Origin: an uncultured Helicobacter sp.
GTDB taxonomy: Bacteria; Campylobacterota; Campylobacteria; Campylobacterales; Helicobacteraceae
NCBI GenBank assembly: GCA_949287835.1
Contig: CASEHV010000022.1
Location: 1 to 64,000 of the forward strand
Direction: 5' to 3'
DNA: 64,000 nucleotides
Shown: positions 9,345 to 18,273 of the stretch, piece after piece
Numbering within the stretch: position 1 is the first letter of the stretch
Layout of the letters: each line of letters starts with the position of its first letter
Notes under the pieces: generated by a model
What the model was told of the DNA's origin: nothing
The model's input: the letters and a program-made list of their open reading frames with translations, nothing else
Databases searched by the model: none
Translations under genes and position numbers: made by a program

Positions 9345-11411
9345 ATGGCTAGTAGAGAATCTAGCAAAAGAGCAAAACGGGGACTAAAAGGATTTTTTCT
9401 AACTAATGCCTTTGGCATTTTAGCCTCCAGAATCTTAGGCTTTATACGCGATGCGATGCAGGCAGCACTGCTTGGCACGAGTATTTATAGTGATATTTTT
9501 TTCATAGCTTTTAAGTTTCCAAATATGTTTAGACGCGTAGTAAGTGAAGGCGCATTTGTGCAAAGCTTCCTGCCATTTTTCCTAAGCGCAAAGCACAAGG
9601 GAGCATTTAGTGTTAGTTTATTTTTTATTTTTAGCTTTGTAATTTTGATACTTAGCCTCCTTGTAATGATAGGAGCGCCATTTATAACGCAGATTCTAGC
9701 GCTAGGCTATGATTCCACTCGCATAGAACTTGCCATTCCGCTTGTTAGAATCCACTTTTGGTATCTGATTTTGATATTTATCGTTACATATCTTAGCACA
9801 CTCTTGCAGTATAAAAATATCTTTTGGGTCAATGCTTACAATACCCTGCTTTTAAATCTCTGTATGATAATAGCAATGATGCCTTATAGCTTTACCCATG
9901 TAGATGAGGGTAGATTGTATGAAATAGCACTATTCCTTAGCTACTCCGTGCTAGTTGGGGGAGTATGCCAGATTTTGCTGCATTTCTACCCGCTATATGC
10001 GAGTAGAATTTGGCTTATGCAGTATGTGGGCTTTTTGCGATTAAAAATGTGGCTTGTGAGGGGCGGGGTTGTATCTTTGAGAAATAAAGATTCTTCGCTT
10101 AACGCTAAAAATGACAACCATAAAAAAGAGTATCGGCATGAAGTAAATCAGTGCGCATTGAGTCACGGTGAGTCTATCCTAAGTCATGTTGAATCTATCG
10201 CCCGTCATGTTGAGCGAAGCGAAACATCTCTAAACTCACAACAAAACATAGATTCTAAAGAAAAACAGAATCTAGATTCTAAAAACACAAAACTATCAAT
10301 ATCTAAGAAAGATTACAATGTTTCTAGCATGGAATCCTCATTAGATTCTAATACCCCTCCCCAAAGCACCCTCCCACAAGTGCAGGGGGTAGGCATCTCT
10401 TATGCAGATTCTCAAAAAGAAGTATTAAAGAATCAATACTGCAAAACACAAAAAGATTCTTCGCCTTTGGCTCAGAATGACATAAGAAGTCAGAATGACG
10501 ACTCCACCGTCATGTTGAGCGTTAGCGAAACATCTTTGCAGAATCTAGATTCTAAAAACATTCAAAAAGATTCTTCGCCGTTGGATCAGAATCACAAAAA
10601 AACCCAAAAACGTAATATCCTAAAACTCCTAGCAGATATAAAGGCATTTTTTAAGGCATTTTTCCCTGCCATGCTAGGAGCTTCTAGTTTGCAAATCATA
10701 GCGATAATAGATTCTAGCATGATAACCCTACTGCCAGATTCCACAGGGGGGGTCAGCATTATTAATTATGCAAATAGAATCTTTCAGTTACCCCTAGCAC
10801 TTTTTGCCATAGCACTTAGCACTGCGTTATTTCCTACCATAGCAAAGGCTATTAAAGATAAAAATGAATTACTAGCGCTAAGGCATCTAAAAAATGCTTT
10901 TTGGTTTTTGCTTATCGCGCTATGCCTTTGCACTCTTGGGGCAGTCATGCTTAGCAATGAGATTATATGGCTCTTATTTGAGAGGAAAAACTTTACACGT
11001 AGCGATACACTAGAGGTTTCATTGGCACTATGTGGATATATGATTGGTTTAGTGCCTTATGGACTAGCTAAGATTCTATCACTATGGCTATATTCGCACA
11101 AAAGGCAGGGCGTAGCGGCAAAGATTTCTGTTATTTCGCTAGGTGGCGGGACAGCACTCATGGCATGTTTTATTATCTATATGCGTTATGTGGAGGGGGA
11201 TAGTATTTTGTGGGATTATCGCTATTTTATTATCACATTATGCAGTAGTCTTGCTGGGTTTGTGCTGCTTTTCTTTAGCATTGCAGAGTTTGGCTTTAGA
11301 CAATTTTTAGCTATAATCAATCATAGAAAATTCATGATTCTACTAATTTTTCTACTATTGTTAGAGTTTGCATTACTAAAGATTTTTAGACTATTCTTTT
11401 TTATTTCATAA
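9345..11411 (+). CDS. murJ: lipid II flippase MurJ with repeat insert
   Basis: This is the MurJ/MviN flippase that moves lipid II across the inner membrane for peptidoglycan synthesis. The N-terminal half starts with the family pattern GILASRILGFIRDAMQAALLG (residues 24-44) and many hydrophobic helices follow. Normal members have about 470-500 residues; this one has 688. The excess is a hydrophilic block at about residues 246-422 made of repeat-derived sequence (KDSSLNAKND, RHVERSETS, MLSVSETS), after which the transmembrane helices resume (FFPAMLGASSLQIIAIID). The frame stays open through the insert, so the gene is probably functional. cysS follows within 6 bases. Confidence 0.92.
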   Translation: MASRESSKRAKRGLKGFFLTNAFGILASRILGFIRDAMQAALLGTSIYSDIFFIAFKFPNMFRRVVSEGAFVQSFLPFFLSAKHKGAFSVSLFFIFSFVILILSLLVMIGAPFITQILALGYDSTRIELAIPLVRIHFWYLILIFIVTYLSTLLQYKNIFWVNAYNTLLLNLCMIIAMMPYSFTHVDEGRLYEIALFLSYSVLVGGVCQILLHFYPLYASRIWLMQYVGFLRLKMWLVRGGVVSLRNKDSSLNAKNDNHKKEYRHEVNQCALSHGESILSHVESIARHVERSETSLNSQQNIDSKEKQNLDSKNTKLSISKKDYNVSSMESSLDSNTPPQSTLPQVQGVGISYADSQKEVLKNQYCKTQKDSSPLAQNDIRSQNDDSTVMLSVSETSLQNLDSKNIQKDSSPLDQNHKKTQKRNILKLLADIKAFFKAFFPAMLGASSLQIIAIIDSSMITLLPDSTGGVSIINYANRIFQLPLALFAIALSTALFPTIAKAIKDKNELLALRHLKNAFWFLLIALCLCTLGAVMLSNEIIWLLFERKNFTRSDTLEVSLALCGYMIGLVPYGLAKILSLWLYSHKRQGVAAKISVISLGGGTALMACFIIYMRYVEGDSILWDYRYFIITLCSSLAGFVLLFFSIAEFGFRQFLAIINHRKFMILLIFLLLLEFALLKIFRLFFFIS
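10080..10610 (+). repeat. palindromic repeat block inside murJ
   Basis: About 530 bases of repeat-derived DNA sit in frame within murJ. Two hairpin units alternate. Unit A begins AGATTCTTCGC and ends CAGAATGAC (10088-10115, 10454-10481, 10568-10595). Unit B begins GTCATGTTGAGCG and ends GAAACATCT (10204-10229, 10509-10535). A C-rich unit lies at 10354-10380 (CCTCCCC then AGCACCCTCCC). A block near 10116-10160 recurs almost unchanged in cysS at 12552-12597. Confidence 0.9.
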
Positions 11412-11417
11412 GGGCAG

Positions 11418-13622
11418 ATGATGAGATTATATGATTCTAGTTTGAAACAAAAAGTGATTTTTACCCCCATAAAAGAGGGTGAGGTGAGAATGTATATTTG
11501 CGGTCCTACCGTCTATGATGATGCACACCTAGGACATGCTAGGAGTGCGGTTAGCTTTGATTTACTAGCTAGATTCCTAGAGGTGCTAGGCTATGAGGTC
11601 TTAGTGGCAAAGAATTTTACAGACATTGATGATAAGATTATTAATAAATCAAGGCAAAGTCGTATAGCCATAGAGGAGCTAACAAGCACTTACACAAAGG
11701 CATATCTAAACGACATGGCACAGATAAATGTAAGACGTGCAAACCTAGAGCCAAAAGCGACACAATTCATAGAGCAGATAGGGATATTTATAAAGGATTT
11801 AATAGATAAGGACATTGCCTATTACCTGCCAAATGGCGATATTTGCCTAGAGGTAGCAAAGGATAGTAGATATGGGAATCTAAGTGGGCATATCGAGAGT
11901 GAGGAGGCTATACATAGGGTAGAGGTGCAGGAGGGAAAGAGAGATTGGAGAGACTTTGTCCTATGGAAGAGTGCAAAAGATGATGAGGTGGGCTATGAGA
12001 GTATTCTTGGTCGTGGCAGACCTGGGTGGCATATCGAATGCTCTGCGATGATAGATTCCATACTCTCATACAGCAGTGGCGAGTTTTGCATTGATATACA
12101 TGCAGGGGGACTTGATTTATTTTTCCCCCATCATGAGAATGAGGCAAGTCAGACGCGATGCTTTAGAGATATGGAGTTGGCAAAATATTGGCTACATAAT
12201 GGATTTGTGAATATCAATGGCGAAAAGATGAGTAAAAGTCTTGGTAATAGCTTTTTTATGAAAGATGCGTTAAAGATTTATCATGGCGAGATTTTACGCA
12301 ATTATCTCATAAGCACACATTACAGAAGTAGCCTAAACTTCAACGAAGAAGATTTACTAAATGCAAAAAAGAGACTAGATAAGATTTATAGACTAAAAAA
12401 GAGAATTGATTATAAGATACCAGATGAACTTTTGATGCTAAATGAAAAAGATTCTTCGCTTAACGCTCAGAATGACGGAGGACGTCATGTTGAGAAGCAA
12501 CAAAACATCTATTCAGACAATAGAGATTCTTCGTCAGAGCCTCAGAATGACAACCATAAAAAAGAGTATCAGCATGAAGTAAATCAGTGTGTATTGAGCC
12601 ATGACGCGTCTATCCCCCGTCGTCATGTTGAGCGTAGCGAAACATCTTTGCAGAATCTAGATTCTAAAAACATTCAAAAAGATTCTTCTCCGTTGGCTCA
12701 GAATGACGGAGAAAACCAGAATCACATGGAATCCAAAAGTTCGCAATCCCAGCCAACACAAGAAAACAGACAAATAGTCAGCAGTAGTGCTGACTATGGA
12801 TTACAAGATTCTCGTGGAGAACATGGCACTCCCCCGATAAGCGAAAAAAGCGGCGGCTTTTTTGGCGTGCGGGGGAGCGGGGTGGGGGAGCAGCCCTTTT
12901 TTGCGCCAAAGGAAGAGAATCTAAAACAGGAAAAAAGCAAAGAAATAGGTCAAGATTACAAGGGGAATCTAGAATCTGCTAACGTAGATTCTAATACTCC
13001 TCCCCCTAGCACCCTCCCGCAAGGTGAGGTGGTGTCCTTAGGTAAAGATTCTTCGCTTAACGCTCAGAATGACAATGTGGATTCTCAGAATGACAGAGGA
13101 TGTCATGGCAAATCAACATTACGTCATGCTGAGTCCTTAATCCCCACCGTCATGTTGAGCGGTAGCGAAACATCTTTAAAGCAAAACACAAAAAAAGCAC
13201 TCATAAATAAACTAAAACAAAACGCAGACAAAGCATTAAAAGAAGGAATCATAGAATCTCTAAGCGATGATTTAAACATATCTTTAGCGCTAAGCCACAT
13301 AGATGAGTTTATAAAAAACACAAATGAATATTTAGATTCCAATCCAAATGATAAAGCCTATAAGCAAAGCATAGCACATAGCCTAGCATTCATTGACTTT
13401 ACATTAGGGCTAGGCATGATTGAGTATGTGGAGTATTTCCAGCTAGGAGTTAGCAAAAGTCAAAGAGAGAGAATAGAGAGACTACTTCAAGAAAGACTGG
13501 AGGCAAAGAAAAATAAAGACTTTGCAAAGGCAGACCACATACGCGATACTCTACTGCAAGAGGGCATAGCCATTATGGATAAGGCAGGAGGCATTAGCGA
13601 ATGGGAGAGGATTTATGTGTGA
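11418..13622 (+). CDS. cysS: cysteinyl-tRNA synthetase with repeat insert
   Basis: This class I enzyme charges tRNA-Cys. The HIGH-type motif HLGH is at residues 37-40, the KMSKS loop at 270-274, and the zinc ligands are visible in ICGP, IECSAM and HHENEASQT. A normal enzyme has about 460-490 residues; this one has 734. The extra 247 or so residues (about 343-589) are repeat-derived and hydrophilic (KDSSLNAQND, RHVERSETS, GTPPISEKSGG). They lie between the catalytic part and the C-terminal helical anticodon-binding part, which resumes at NKLKQNADKALKEGIIESL. The frame stays open. The start is ATG at 11418 or 11421, after AAGGG. Confidence 0.93.
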   Translation: MMRLYDSSLKQKVIFTPIKEGEVRMYICGPTVYDDAHLGHARSAVSFDLLARFLEVLGYEVLVAKNFTDIDDKIINKSRQSRIAIEELTSTYTKAYLNDMAQINVRRANLEPKATQFIEQIGIFIKDLIDKDIAYYLPNGDICLEVAKDSRYGNLSGHIESEEAIHRVEVQEGKRDWRDFVLWKSAKDDEVGYESILGRGRPGWHIECSAMIDSILSYSSGEFCIDIHAGGLDLFFPHHENEASQTRCFRDMELAKYWLHNGFVNINGEKMSKSLGNSFFMKDALKIYHGEILRNYLISTHYRSSLNFNEEDLLNAKKRLDKIYRLKKRIDYKIPDELLMLNEKDSSLNAQNDGGRHVEKQQNIYSDNRDSSSEPQNDNHKKEYQHEVNQCVLSHDASIPRRHVERSETSLQNLDSKNIQKDSSPLAQNDGENQNHMESKSSQSQPTQENRQIVSSSADYGLQDSRGEHGTPPISEKSGGFFGVRGSGVGEQPFFAPKEENLKQEKSKEIGQDYKGNLESANVDSNTPPPSTLPQGEVVSLGKDSSLNAQNDNVDSQNDRGCHGKSTLRHAESLIPTVMLSGSETSLKQNTKKALINKLKQNADKALKEGIIESLSDDLNISLALSHIDEFIKNTNEYLDSNPNDKAYKQSIAHSLAFIDFTLGLGMIEYVEYFQLGVSKSQRERIERLLQERLEAKKNKDFAKADHIRDTLLQEGIAIMDKAGGISEWERIYV
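12445..13185 (+). repeat. palindromic repeat block inside cysS
   Basis: About 740 bases of the same repeat family lie in frame. Unit A copies: 12449-12476, 12524-12551, 12680-12707, 13046-13073. Unit B copies: 12484-12510 (degenerate centre), 12622-12647, 13149-13175. A C-rich unit is at 12990-13023. A further element at about 12823-12905 (encoding TPPISEKSGG and FFGVRGSGVG) contains opposed C-rich and G-rich arms. The string from unit B through GAATCTAGATTCT to the next unit A (12622-12707) matches 10509-10595 in murJ. Confidence 0.9.
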
Positions 13623-13671
13623 GATAAGTGTTTAGTAAAGAGAATCTAGATTCCATAAATTCCAAGAGGTA

Positions 13672-13910
13672 AGTTACATCGTCATTCTAAGACGAAGTCG
13701 AAGAATCCAGATTCTATGTAGATGTTTCGCTATGCTCAACATGACGAAGTGGTGAAACATGACTTTCGTCATTCTTAACGCATGTGAAGAATCTAGATTC
13801 CCCCTGTCATTCTGAGTGTAGCGAAGAATCTTTAGAAATCCAAATTCTTCATATTCGTTCAGAATGACAGAGTATGTCATGTTAAGGACTAAGTCTAAAA
13901 CATCTAGCGA
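13672..13910. repeat. palindromic repeat cluster downstream of cysS
   Basis: The gap 13623-14201 has no gene. Its first part is a tight cluster of the same units in mixed orientation: A-type at 13681-13707, 13768-13794, 13806-13831 and 13842-13868, and B-type at 13720-13745 and 13876-13905. Spacing is irregular, unlike a CRISPR array. The remaining part (about 13911-14190) is AT-rich with nothing recognisable before the ribosome site of the next gene. Confidence 0.85.
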
Positions 13911-14201
13911 AAGCAGAGCATCTCTAGTTTTAAGCAGAGTCTAATTTCTATTTTGTGAAATAAAACTTAATATATCAACGAGCTAGGTGTGATTATTCTA
14001 GGTGTTTCTAACAAATCTTTCTGTTATATAAAAGACATATTAGAATCTGCATATTAATAATGTTACTTTTCCACATATTATAAAGTCCATTTTTAGCCAT
14101 ATTCAAGCAATTTTTAATTACTTCCTTCATCATAAGATAAAATTTTTACACATTACGCAAGACTTTGCTACAATAAAATAAATAATGAAAAAAGGTATAT
14201 C

Positions 14202-15110
14202 ATGCAAGATATTATTAATATTTGCGTTGTGAATTTTCATGCGACATGTATGGATAAAGAAAGCAATATTAATAGAATCTATGGCTTCATAAGGGCAGCG
14301 GCAAAACGTGGCGCAGACCTTGTGCTGTTTCCTGAAATGTGTGTCAATGGCTATGACTTCTATGACTGCAAGACTAACAGATTCTATAATACACCTGAGA
14401 GTGTTGATGGTGAATTTGCCCACAATATACTAGAGTTAGCAAAGAAGCATGAGATTATCATAGTGCTAGGAATGGCAGAAGAAGATGATAAAACTTCTAA
14501 AATCTATAACTCCGCCCTAGTAGTTTCACCGCAGGGCATACATGGCTGCTATCGTAAGATTCACCCCTTTGGTGATGAGAATCTATGGTGCTCTAAAGGC
14601 GAAATGCCCTTTATGCTGGAATCAGAATTTGGCAAAATCGGCATTGGAATCTGCTATGATACCTATCAATTCCCCGAACTGATACGATACTACACACACA
14701 AGGGTATGCGACTATATCTTAATCCCACTGCCTTAATTTATGAGGTTTCAAAGTCGCACTATGAGGACGCATTCCTAGATTATTATCTCAAGACTCTGGG
14801 GTATGCTGTGATGTGTAATAGCATTTTTGTCGCAAGTGCGAATCTAGTCGGCAGGGATAGAGAAAATTTTTTCGCCGGAGGCAGCTGCGTTCTTGGTGTA
14901 AAAACCACGCCATTTTTCGAGACACAGGCGCATTGCTACTGCGGAAGTGTAAGTGAAAATCCACTCAGACTGGATAATCAAGTAGGCATGAGCCTTTGCA
15001 CTCTTGACTTATCCCTTGCCACAAGAAGACTTTGCGTTGAGAATCCACATACAAAAAAGCCAGATTATCGCAACGAACTTTATGCAAAATGGCAAAGTGA
15101 TGATATATGA
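14202..15110 (+). CDS. carbon-nitrogen hydrolase (nitrilase superfamily)
   Basis: This is a nitrilase-superfamily amidohydrolase, 302 residues, cytoplasmic. The catalytic triad can be read as Glu45 (FPEMCVNG), Lys119 (YRKIHPF) and Cys151 (GIGICYDTYQFPE). The substrate is not evident; candidates are small amides, carbamoylated amines or omega-amidase substrates. An AAGG site precedes the ATG. The stop overlaps the start of a 54-codon open frame by 4 bases. Neighbours give no functional hint. Confidence 0.88.
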   Translation: MQDIINICVVNFHATCMDKESNINRIYGFIRAAAKRGADLVLFPEMCVNGYDFYDCKTNRFYNTPESVDGEFAHNILELAKKHEIIIVLGMAEEDDKTSKIYNSALVVSPQGIHGCYRKIHPFGDENLWCSKGEMPFMLESEFGKIGIGICYDTYQFPELIRYYTHKGMRLYLNPTALIYEVSKSHYEDAFLDYYLKTLGYAVMCNSIFVASANLVGRDRENFFAGGSCVLGVKTTPFFETQAHCYCGSVSENPLRLDNQVGMSLCTLDLSLATRRLCVENPHTKKPDYRNELYAKWQSDDI

Positions 15111-15271
15111 AAAATATATTAGATGAAAAATATATTTCTTGTAATTTTTTTGCGATGGTGTTAAATGAAAGTTGTTTGGATTCTAGTGTGTTAAAAGATT
15201 ATTTGGATAGTGCTAAGAATGATGAAAATTTACAAAATCTAGATTTTATTTTGAATCAAAAGATATTTTGA
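15107..15271 (+). CDS. small hypothetical protein, 54 residues
   Basis: An open frame of 54 codons starts with an ATG that overlaps the nitrilase stop (ATGA), a typical coupled arrangement. The product is acidic, begins MKNILDEKYISCNFF and ends FILNQKIF. No domain is recognised. It may be a genuine small gene or the 5' remnant of a longer gene cut short by the repeat-rich DNA that follows. Confidence 0.4.
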   Translation: MKNILDEKYISCNFFAMVLNESCLDSSVLKDYLDSAKNDENLQNLDFILNQKIF

Positions 15272-15333
15272 TTTTACTAAATATTTCTGGCTTTGCCATC
15301 AACGTGATGTCTTTTGTGATTATAAAATATTCT

Positions 15334-15443
15334 GTCATTCCAAATGAAAGCGAACAATCTTTTTTGGAGTTTTGATACTGTATTTTTTTAGAATCTGTTT
15401 TTTATTTTAAATGCAGAGATGTTTTACCTAACGCTCAACATAA
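15334..15443. repeat. degenerate repeat units
   Basis: The 248-base gap before the CoA-transferase operon holds two worn copies of the repeat family: an A-like copy at 15334-15360 (GTCATTC then CGAACAATCT) and a reverse B-like copy at 15417-15443 (AGATGTTTTACCTAACGCTC then AACAT). No other structure was seen there. Confidence 0.55.
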
Positions 15444-15519
15444 AACGTATGGTTGCAATAAGTGTAACACAAACAATTACCACCAACAAACAAGAATATT
15501 TAAAACAACAAAATCCACC

Positions 15520-16152
15520 CTACAAACACACCTCAAAATCTGCTGTGGTGTTTTGCTTGACTTGCTCTAGGCTGACGCCCTCTTGGAGTTCTACAAGCTT
15601 CATCTTGCCATTCTCAAAGTCAAAGACGGCTAACTCTGTAATAAGACGATTGACAACGCCCTTGCCTGTAAGCGGCAGTTCGCATTGCTTTTTGACTTTG
15701 CTTTGCCCATGCTTATTGACATGCTCCATGACGACAACGATTCGCTTCGCACCGCTGACTAAATCCATAGCCCCGCCCATGCCTTTTACAAGCTTGTTTG
15801 GAATCATGTAATTTGCCAAATCTCCGCTCTGTGAGACTTCCATGCCCCCTAGTATCGCCAAGTCGATATGTCCCCCGCGTATCATGCCAAAGGACTCAGC
15901 ACTATCAAAGAATGTCGCACCCTTTGTTATAGTAACCGTCTCTTTACCTGCATTAATCAAATCCGCATCGACCTCGTCCACACTAGGATATGCCCCAATT
16001 CCTAAAAGCCCATTTTCAGACTGCAAGAAAACCTCAATGCCTAGCTTCTCCATCTCATTTGCCACTAGCGTTGGGATTCCAATGCCTAGATTCACATACA
16101 TGCCGTCTTTCACTTCCTTTGTCGCTCTTTGCACAATGATATGTTTTGACAT
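15520..16152 (-). CDS. scoB: 3-oxoacid CoA-transferase subunit B
   Basis: This is the beta subunit of succinyl-CoA:3-ketoacid (acetoacetate) CoA-transferase, which moves CoA between succinyl-CoA and acetoacetate. It has 210 residues, the normal length. The family active-site glutamate lies in [12 protein letters not shown]. It is the last gene of a three-gene minus-strand operon: thiolase, scoA, scoB. H. pylori has the same trio near its acetone carboxylase genes; those are not in this window. Confidence 0.95.
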   Translation of the reverse strand: MSKHIIVQRATKEVKDGMYVNLGIGIPTLVANEMEKLGIEVFLQSENGLLGIGAYPSVDEVDADLINAGKETVTITKGATFFDSAESFGMIRGGHIDLAILGGMEVSQSGDLANYMIPNKLVKGMGGAMDLVSGAKRIVVVMEHVNKHGQSKVKKQCELPLTGKGVVNRLITELAVFDFENGKMKLVELQEGVSLEQVKQNTTADFEVCL

Positions 16153-16161
16153 AACTTCTCC

Positions 16162-16845
16162 TTATCTTGTAATCACTTTCTCAATACGTTTCTCATAGCC
16201 CACACCAAGATACACGAAATCCACATAGATTCCAGACAAATGTGCAGAATCTGCAGGAATCTCATCGACTATCTCCTCCACCTCGACTATAGTTGTCTTC
16301 CCTGCCATAGCGCAGAGAGGGTTGAAATTCCTAGCAGTTTTATTAAAAATAAGATTCCCAAATCTATCTGCTTTTTGTGCCTTCACCAAGCCAAAATCTC
16401 CTCTAATGGCTCTCTCTAAAATATACGTCCTGCCATCAAAGTCCTTATGCTCCTTACCCTCAGCCACCGCAGTGCCAACGCCAGTAGGCGTATAAAAAGC
16501 AGGGATTCCCGCTCCCCCCGCCCTTAACTGCTCTGCAAGAGTGCCTTGCGGTGTGAGAATCACCTCTATCTCTTTATTGATAAACTGAGATTCAAAAGTC
16601 TTATTCTCCCCCACATAAGAGGCGACCATAGTTTTGATTTGCCGATTTTTTAGCAAGATTCCAAGACCAAAGTCATCAACGCCGCAGTTATTACTCACGA
16701 CAACCAAATCCTTGATTCCAAGACTTGCTACCTTAGCAATGCAGAACTCTGGAATCCCGCACAGACCAAAGCCCCCCACAAGGAGCGTATCGCCATCTTT
16801 AATGCCCTTAAACGCAATGTCTAAATCCTTAATAATCTTATTCAT
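16162..16845 (-). CDS. scoA: 3-oxoacid CoA-transferase subunit A
   Basis: This is the alpha subunit of the same CoA-transferase, 227 residues. The CoA-binding glycine-rich stretch [10 protein letters not shown] lies near residue 24-33. The gap to scoB is 9 bases and that to the thiolase gene is 9 bases, so the three are one transcript. With the thiolase, the pair can convert acetoacetate to acetyl-CoA, or run the reverse toward acetoacetate. Confidence 0.95.
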   Translation of the reverse strand: MNKIIKDLDIAFKGIKDGDTLLVGGFGLCGIPEFCIAKVASLGIKDLVVVSNNCGVDDFGLGILLKNRQIKTMVASYVGENKTFESQFINKEIEVILTPQGTLAEQLRAGGAGIPAFYTPTGVGTAVAEGKEHKDFDGRTYILERAIRGDFGLVKAQKADRFGNLIFNKTARNFNPLCAMAGKTTIVEVEEIVDEIPADSAHLSGIYVDFVYLGVGYEKRIEKVITR

Positions 16846-16854
16846 AAAAACTCC

Positions 16855-18030
16855 TTAATCCCTAATCTCTACCAACGCGCTAATGCCCTGCCCGCCGCCA
16901 ACGCAAAGCGTAGCAAGACCGAGATTCTTAGACCTCTGTCGCAGTGCATAGATGAGTGTAGTGAGAATCCTAGCACCACTTGCACCTATGGGGTGTCCTA
17001 GCGCTACTGCACCGCCGTGGATATTGACTTTTGCAACATCTGCCTTGAGTTCTTTGATGGTGGCAAGACTTTGTGCAGCAAAGGCTTCATTTGCCTCTAT
17101 GATGTCTGGGGAATCTATACTCATGCCCTCTTTTTCTAAAAGCTTTTTTGCAGCAAATGCGGCACCTATACCCATAATCTCTGGTCGCACACCAACGGTA
17201 GCAAAGCTTTTTAGTGTGGCTAAAATGGGGAGTCCTAACTCAACTGCCTTTTGCCTTGAGGCTAGAATCAACATTGCAGCACCATCATTAATGCCTGAAG
17301 AATTCCCAGCGCTAACACTTCCCCCATCTTTAAAGGCTGCTCTTAGCTTTGAGAGAGATTCTAGATTTATATCACGGCGGACAAATTCATCTTCCCTAAA
17401 CTCCACCTCGCCTTTTTTACTCTTAAGCATCACAGGTAGAATCTCATCATTAAACTTTCCGCTATCGATAGCTTCTATTGCCTTTTTGTGCGAATGGTAG
17501 GCAAACTCATCTTGCTCTTGGCGCGAAATATTGTATTCACTAGCAAGATTTTCTGCTGTGATTCCCATGTGATAATCATTGATAGCGCACCACAGACCAT
17601 CTTTTATCATAATGTCTGTGAGGTTTTGATTCCCCATTTTAAAGCCCACTCTGGCATTATCTAAGACATAAGGGCAAAGCGACATATTCTCAGTGCCACC
17701 TACCATAACAATCTCTGCGTTACCTAGCTTAATGCTATTAAATCCTAACTCAACCGCCTTTAACCCAGAGCCGCAGACAAGATTCACTACATAAGCACTC
17801 TTGCTTTTATCAATGCCGCTTTTTAGCAAAACCTGCCTAGCGACATTCTGCCCCTGCCCTGCCTGCAAGACATTGCCGAGTATGACCTCATCGATACTGA
17901 TATTTGGGAACTTCTCTAAAAGATGTTTGGCTAGATGTGTAGCCAAATCTACACTGCTAGTCTTTGAGAGACTACCTAGAAATGACCCTATGGGGGTGCG
18001 CTTTGCTGCGATTACTACTACTTCTGTCAT
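16855..18030 (-). CDS. atoB: acetyl-CoA acetyltransferase (thiolase)
   Basis: This is a biosynthetic-type thiolase interconverting two acetyl-CoA and acetoacetyl-CoA, 391 residues. The nucleophilic Cys is in NLVCGSGLKAVELG, the His in GGAVALGHPIGASGARI and the second Cys in CVGGGQGISALVE. The start at 18030 is chosen because AAGGAG lies upstream and the sequence begins MTEVVVIAAKRTPIG; the longer open frame adds an unrelated hydrophobic stretch. It heads the scoAB operon and is divergent from dnaA. Confidence 0.95.
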   Translation of the reverse strand: MTEVVVIAAKRTPIGSFLGSLSKTSSVDLATHLAKHLLEKFPNISIDEVILGNVLQAGQGQNVARQVLLKSGIDKSKSAYVVNLVCGSGLKAVELGFNSIKLGNAEIVMVGGTENMSLCPYVLDNARVGFKMGNQNLTDIMIKDGLWCAINDYHMGITAENLASEYNISRQEQDEFAYHSHKKAIEAIDSGKFNDEILPVMLKSKKGEVEFREDEFVRRDINLESLSKLRAAFKDGGSVSAGNSSGINDGAAMLILASRQKAVELGLPILATLKSFATVGVRPEIMGIGAAFAAKKLLEKEGMSIDSPDIIEANEAFAAQSLATIKELKADVAKVNIHGGAVALGHPIGASGARILTTLIYALRQRSKNLGLATLCVGGGQGISALVEIRD

Positions 18031-18094
18031 GTCAAGACTCCTTTTAACAAGTAGAATACAACATAACAGATAAAAGAGAATATAAAGAGGGAAT

Positions 18095-18100
18095 ATTATA
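18095..18100 (-). promoter_or_regulatory. -10 box of the thiolase-scoAB operon
   Basis: A TATAAT on the minus strand lies about 65 bases before the thiolase start. No clear -35 box is seen. It sits just beside the origin repeats. Confidence 0.35.
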
Positions 18101-18138
18101 TGTGAAAATAACGGTTGTAGTAGAAAAGTTACATATAC

Positions 18139-18260
18139 AATATTCACATCAAATTCACGTATATTTGGTTTTTTCTTAGCATTTAAATGTGCTATTTCTA
18201 GGAATTTTTAATCTTAATTCACAAATTCACATTTGTTTTAATAAAATAGCATGTGAATTA
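18139..18260 (+). other. oriC1: replication origin, upstream DnaA-box cluster
   Basis: Five copies of an ATTCAC(A/G) core fall in 122 bases before dnaA: 18140-18148, 18151-18159, 18215-18223, 18223-18231, and one inverted at 18252-18260. The H. pylori DnaA box has the TCATTCAC core, and origins flanking dnaA are described there, so these are read as DnaA boxes. Confidence 0.75.
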
Positions 18261-18273
18261 AAAAGGTAGAATT

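Noticed and set aside
10080-10610. murJ as a pseudogene because of its length
   Set aside because: The frame is open throughout and the downstream membrane helices are intact and in order.
13672-13910. Possible CRISPR array
   Set aside because: Repeat units occur in both orientations with irregular spacing, are hairpins, and the same units lie inside genes; no cas genes are present.
15419-18073. Plus-strand open frames opposite scoB, scoA and the thiolase gene
   Set aside because: They mirror the codon structure of clear minus-strand enzymes and have no domain signatures.
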